DNA from: Candidatus Saccharibacteria bacterium UBA7683
GTDB lineage: Bacteria > Patescibacteriota > Saccharimonadia > Saccharimonadales > UBA7683
Assembly: GCA_002482925.1 (NCBI GenBank)
Contig: DLGX01000037.1
Coordinates: 1-7,182, forward strand
DNA length: 7,182 nucleotides
Reading direction: 5' to 3'
The position numbers and the translations under genes are program-made. The notes under the pieces are model-generated. The model saw only the letters and a program-made list of their open reading frames with translations, had not been told where the DNA came from and did no database searches. How positions within the stretch are numbered: the stretch's first letter is position 1; each line of letters begins with the position of its first letter. Of this stretch, positions 3,795-7,182 are shown piece after piece.

Positions 3795-6488
3795 CTAGCT
3801 GTGTTCGCGTCCGAGCCTATCGAATGGCTTATTAAGGAGCTTCATAACTATTACTAGCACAACACTTAAGGCCAGTATGTAGAGCCAGTGTGAAAGTAGC
3901 AAGGCGTGTACGCTAAAGAGCTTGGCGAATGAAGGTATGTGTACCACTGCTACTTGCAGAAGCAGTGAAAGCACGATTGCAACAGTAAGAAGCGGGTTGG
4001 AAAGCCATTTGATTTTGTAATCTGTTCGGATATCTATTAAGCGCGCCATTTCGAAAACCACCATACCAGTAAATACAATGGCGCCCGAGTACATTATAGG
4101 AACAGTGTTATAAAGAAGCAGAAGCGCGCCAGTCATAAGGAACCCAAAGACAATAATTTCTACCCAGGTACGGGTGTTAATTATGGCAGATTGGTACTTT
4201 TTAGGGCTGAACTTCATGATTGCCCGTGCAGCAGGGTCTGAGCCAAGCGCAATTGCAGGAAGACCATCGGTAACAATGTTAATAAATAATAGCTGAGAAG
4301 GGCTGAGCAGTAGCTTACGAGCAAAGATTATGCCGGCCACAATGGTAATAACCTCCGCAATATTGGCCGAAAGTAAAAAGTTGACGAACTTACGCACATT
4401 GTCGAAAATTCCCCTGCCTTCTTCTATAGCTGCAATTATTGTTAAGAACTGGTCATCTAACAATATTAGGTCGGCCGCTTCTTTGGTTACATCGGTTCCC
4501 GTTATTCCCATGGCAATACCAATATCTGCAGCTTTAATAGCAGGTGCATCATTCACGCCATCACCAGTCATAGCAACTTGATGACCTTGATTCTTTAAAG
4601 CTTGAACAATTCTAATCTTATGTTCTGGGTTCACGCGGGCATACACGCTAATTTCTTCAACTTTTTGTTCGAATTGTTCTTGGGTAAGTTCATCTAGCTC
4701 GACACCTGAAATAGCATCGCCGGTAATATTAAGTTCGCGGGCAATTGCTTTGGCCGTATCTATGTGGTCGCCCGTAATCATAATCACCCGCATGCCTGCT
4801 TCTTTTTTTACTCTACTAATTACTTCTGCTACTTCTTTTCGCGGTGGATCAATCATGGCTTGAAGACCTACAAACACCAGTTCTTGTTCGGCTGATTTTT
4901 CAGATTTAGGTACTGTTTTTAGTTCCTTCATAGCAAAGCCAAGCACCCGAAGGGCATTAGAACCAAATTCACTATTTGCTTTTAATATTTCTTCTCTGCG
5001 TGCTTCGTTAAGTTCGAGTTTTTTGCCATCTATTAAAATATGGGTGGCGTGTGCCAGTACTACATCTGGTGCTCCTTTTACGGCAACAATGTAACCAGAT
5101 TCATCTTTATGTACGCTGGTCATGAGTTTACGACTAGAATTAAAGGGAAATTCTTTAACGCGCGGGAATTCTTTTTGCACATCATGATAATCGAGACCTG
5201 CTTTATGCGCGCTAATAAGTAACGAGGCTTCGGTTGGATCGCCAATAACTGCATTTTCTTTTAAGTGTGCGTTGTTACACAGTGCGCCAATGGTTGAAAG
5301 TAGCTGTAATGATTCATCTTCTGCTACTGGTTTGCCTTTTTGATCTGCAATAGCACCTTCTAGGCTGTACCCCTCCCCGCTTACTTCAAGAACTCTTGCC
5401 CCGACCCATATTTTACGAACTGTCATTTCCCCCTTGGTCAGCGTACCGGTTTTGTCTGAACAAATTACATCAGTGCTACCGAGTGCTTCAACAGCAGAAA
5501 GCTTGCGTACAAGAGCGTTCTGCTTGGCCATTCGCCGAGCTCCAAGCGCGAGACTTATACGAACCACAAAGGCTAATCCTTCAGGAATTGCAGCCACCGC
5601 TAAAGCAACCGCAGCGGTAAATGCAAATATCAGGCGTGAAATTGTACTGCCCGAGAGTTCTTTGTCGAATAATAGCACCACAATAAACACCACAACACAA
5701 AGTAGTATTACTACTGCGCCGAGGCGCTTACCAAGTGCATCGAGTTTTTTTTGCATGGGCGTAGCTTCTTGTTCTACCCCTTCCACCAGTTTAGCGATAC
5801 GTCCAATTTCGGTGTTTGCACCAGTACCAATAACCACCGCTTCGCCAGTACCACTAGTAATATAGGTTCCACTAAAGAGCATGTTGATTTGATCACCCAA
5901 AGCGAGGGTTTTCTGCAACACCTGGCTCTTCTTAGTTACAGCGCTAGATTCCCCCGTTAAACTTGATTCGTTAACTTGTAGCGACTCGGCTTTTAACACC
6001 CTGGCATCAGCTGGTATTTTTTGACCTTCTTCAAGTAGTAAAATATCCCCTGGAACAAGTTCTTTGGCATCGATTTCTACTACTTTACCTGCTCGGCGTA
6101 CTTTGGCACTAAAGGCGAGCATTTGCTTTAACGAAGCAATAGTTTTTTCAGCGCGGTATTCATTAAAAAAGCCAACCAATGCTATTGCAACGACAATGCC
6201 ATATATAAGTAACGACTCCGTACCGATAGTGCCGTTTTCAAATATACTCAACGCTAAAGAAATTGTAGCTGCCACAAGAAGTACAATTACCAGCACGTCT
6301 TTAAACTGGTCGGCTAATATTTGTAACGGCGAAGTAGCCTTTTGGGCAATCAGCTCATTGGCTCCGTATTTCTGTTGATTTGCTTCTACATCAGCGTTAC
6401 TTAAGCCGGCACCAGAAGTTTTAAATTTTTTAAGTACTGCTTCAGCTTGTAATTTATACCAAGCTTCTGGGGTCTTTATATTACTCAC
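3795..6488 (-). CDS. P2A-type Ca2+-transporting P-type ATPase (SERCA/PacL-like)
   Basis: The 897-residue protein is a full-length cation pump that moves Ca2+ across the cytoplasmic membrane at the cost of ATP. In order: N-terminal cation-ATPase domain (about 5-75), actuator domain with TGES 178-181, M4 with AAIPEGL 299-305, the phosphorylated Asp345 in DKTGT, KGAPD 471-475 in the nucleotide domain, DPPR 547-550, TGD 572-574, the TGDGVNDAP hinge 641-649, and six C-terminal helices. Residues matching both SERCA Ca2+ sites are present: E303 (M4), N709 and E712 (M5), N737, T740 and D741 (M6), E813 (M8). There is no CPC or N-terminal metal domain, so it is not a heavy-metal pump. The usual PEGLP is PEGLA here. 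The start is GTG 6488, with only a weak AGAAG upstream and an in-frame TAA just before. It is divergent from the His-cluster gene. Confidence 0.95.
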   Translation of the reverse strand: MSNIKTPEAWYKLQAEAVLKKFKTSGAGLSNADVEANQQKYGANELIAQKATSPLQILADQFKDVLVIVLLVAATISLALSIFENGTIGTESLLIYGIVVAIALVGFFNEYRAEKTIASLKQMLAFSAKVRRAGKVVEIDAKELVPGDILLLEEGQKIPADARVLKAESLQVNESSLTGESSAVTKKSQVLQKTLALGDQINMLFSGTYITSGTGEAVVIGTGANTEIGRIAKLVEGVEQEATPMQKKLDALGKRLGAVVILLCVVVFIVVLLFDKELSGSTISRLIFAFTAAVALAVAAIPEGLAFVVRISLALGARRMAKQNALVRKLSAVEALGSTDVICSDKTGTLTKGEMTVRKIWVGARVLEVSGEGYSLEGAIADQKGKPVAEDESLQLLSTIGALCNNAHLKENAVIGDPTEASLLISAHKAGLDYHDVQKEFPRVKEFPFNSSRKLMTSVHKDESGYIVAVKGAPDVVLAHATHILIDGKKLELNEARREEILKANSEFGSNALRVLGFAMKELKTVPKSEKSAEQELVFVGLQAMIDPPRKEVAEVISRVKKEAGMRVIMITGDHIDTAKAIARELNITGDAISGVELDELTQEQFEQKVEEISVYARVNPEHKIRIVQALKNQGHQVAMTGDGVNDAPAIKAADIGIAMGITGTDVTKEAADLILLDDQFLTIIAAIEEGRGIFDNVRKFVNFLLSANIAEVITIVAGIIFARKLLLSPSQLLFINIVTDGLPAIALGSDPAARAIMKFSPKKYQSAIINTRTWVEIIVFGFLMTGALLLLYNTVPIMYSGAIVFTGMVVFEMARLIDIRTDYKIKWLSNPLLTVAIVLSLLLQVAVVHIPSFAKLFSVHALLLSHWLYILALSVVLVIVMKLLNKPFDRLGREHS

Positions 6489-6499
6489 GATACTTCTTA

Positions 6500-6508
6500 T
6501 GGTACACT
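6500..6508 (+). promoter_or_regulatory. Extended -10 promoter for the His-cluster gene
   Basis: TGG followed by TACACT (6503-6508) on the plus strand forms an extended -10 with no clear -35. The 11 bases TTCTTATGGTA are identical to those in the promoter of the 66-codon gene. The start is expected near 6515, about 21 nt before ATG 6536. It lies in the 47-bp gap shared with the divergent ATPase gene. Confidence 0.5.
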
Positions 6509-6535
6509 GTTAGGGTAACGAAAAACAAATAAATT

Positions 6536-7182
6536 ATGAACGCTCTTGATCTTGAACAACAGATTGCCGGACTCTCCAAAAGCATCATTGTCGGTGCGGC
6601 GCTACTACTAGTTGTATTAGTGGTACTCTCTGTAGCACTGCGTGATAGAATTCCGAAGCTCAAGCCTGCTTTATTTGCAGGTCTTGCCACTACCCTGCTT
6701 GCTCCAACGCTCTTTTTGATTGTAAGCACAATTTACTTGAATGTTCGTTCGGAATCTGGCGGGCCAGTGCACTGGCATGCTGAAATTGAATTCTGGGCAT
6801 GCGGTACGGAACTTGAACTCCGTGATCCTACGGGGTTTCTTTCTAACAAAATCGGCACCAGTACGTATCACGAACATGACGACAAGCATATTCACCTAGA
6901 AGGCGTAGTCGTTAATAAAGAAGATGCCTCGCTTGGTAAGTTTATGCGCGTTACGGGCGGTAGTTTAAGCACTACGGGCATAGACGTTCCGCTTAATGCT
7001 GATCAAAATGCATGGTTTGCGAGTGGCGACAAACGTGATGGCGATAGTCAAGCTGACATGAACGCAAGCGAATTCGAAAGCGAATTTGTAAAGCATTCCC
7101 CCGAAGGCAGTGTGGCATCGTTAAAGAACGGTGGCCAGTGTAAAGGCCAGCCAGCCGAGCTTCAAACCTTTGTCTACACCTA
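6536..7182 (+). CDS. Membrane-anchored histidine-cluster protein of unknown function, C-terminus missing
   Basis: 215 codons are visible and the frame runs off the right edge. Two membrane helices (about residues 16-36 and 44-68) precede a large domain that is probably outside the cytoplasm. That domain begins with VHWHAEIEFWACG (78-90) and continues to YHEHDDKHIHLEG (111-123), giving a cluster of six histidines (79, 81, 112, 114, 118, 120) with nearby acids. The pattern HxHA...G...HxHD..xIHxE recalls a domain I have seen in archaeal and actinobacterial exported proteins; this is from memory, and its role is not established. Metal binding is a reasonable inference. Two cysteines (89 and 202) could form a disulphide. 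The ATG has no Shine-Dalgarno but follows an extended -10 promoter. It is divergent from the Ca2+ ATPase gene, so shared control is possible but unproven. Confidence 0.8.
   Translation, partial: MNALDLEQQIAGLSKSIIVGAALLLVVLVVLSVALRDRIPKLKPALFAGLATTLLAPTLFLIVSTIYLNVRSESGGPVHWHAEIEFWACGTELELRDPTGFLSNKIGTSTYHEHDDKHIHLEGVVVNKEDASLGKFMRVTGGSLSTTGIDVPLNADQNAWFASGDKRDGDSQADMNASEFESEFVKHSPEGSVASLKNGGQCKGQPAELQTFVYT

Noticed and set aside
4330..6378. Several plus-strand open frames inside the ATPase gene
   Set aside because: They are antisense shadows of a well-conserved 897-residue protein.
3795..6488. ATPase as a heavy-metal (P1B) or K+ pump
   Set aside because: No CPC/CPH motif and no N-terminal metal domain; the M4, M5, M6 and M8 residues are those of Ca2+ P2A pumps.
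6533..6561. Minus-strand promoter for the ATPase (CATAAT at 6533-6538)
   Set aside because: The -10 match is good, but no convincing -35 lies at 16-18 nt; it remains possible but is not supported enough to list.
6481..6895. Two minus-strand open frames opposite the His-cluster gene
   Set aside because: They overlap a plus-strand frame with clear membrane helices and conserved-looking motifs, and show no protein features of their own.

Overview
The window reads as a compact, moderately AT-rich bacterial chromosome segment. It carries standard-code genes, many very small proteins and short intergenic gaps. The short TilS next to ftsH, the run of tiny membrane or charged proteins and the near-leaderless starts suggest a small-genome lineage, most likely Candidatus Saccharibacteria or another Patescibacteria group. 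That placement is an inference from style. No marker gene here settles it.

Left part (1-2213, all minus strand): the 5' end of ftsH lies at the window edge, preceded by its own extended -10 promoter. Then come tilS (tRNA-Ile lysidine synthetase) and three unrecognised small genes of 93, 54 and 140 codons. The 140- and 54-codon genes look like an operon. It is driven by a consensus promoter (TTGACA, 17 bp, TGC-TATAAT) so close to the ATG that the mRNA must be almost leaderless. It ends in a strong rho-independent terminator at 1510-1536.

Middle part (2214-3794): a plus-strand small membrane protein with a poorly defined 5' end converges with a 66-codon secreted or membrane-anchored minus-strand protein, their stops one base apart. 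Next is a noncoding stretch with two partial copies of a tRNA 3' end, then an elongator tRNA-Met (CAT) on the minus strand with its own terminator, then several strong inverted repeats. Last is a 44-codon protein ending in Cys-Pro-Phe-Cys, with a very good promoter and a terminator.

Right part (3795-7182): an 897-residue P2A (SERCA/PacL-like) Ca2+-transporting P-type ATPase runs on the minus strand, with all the usual ion-site residues but PEGLA in place of PEGLP. A membrane-anchored, histidine-cluster protein of unknown function is divergent from it, 47 bp away, and runs off the right edge.

Functional themes are tRNA decoding (TilS plus tRNA-Met CAT, a look-alike that TilS must avoid), membrane protein quality control (FtsH) and ion transport. 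No mobile element, CRISPR array or obvious defence system is visible. The points most worth a second look are the His-cluster protein, the CPFC micro-protein, the repeated TTATGGTA promoter element, the tRNA-fragment repeats and the structured RNA region 5' of the tRNA.
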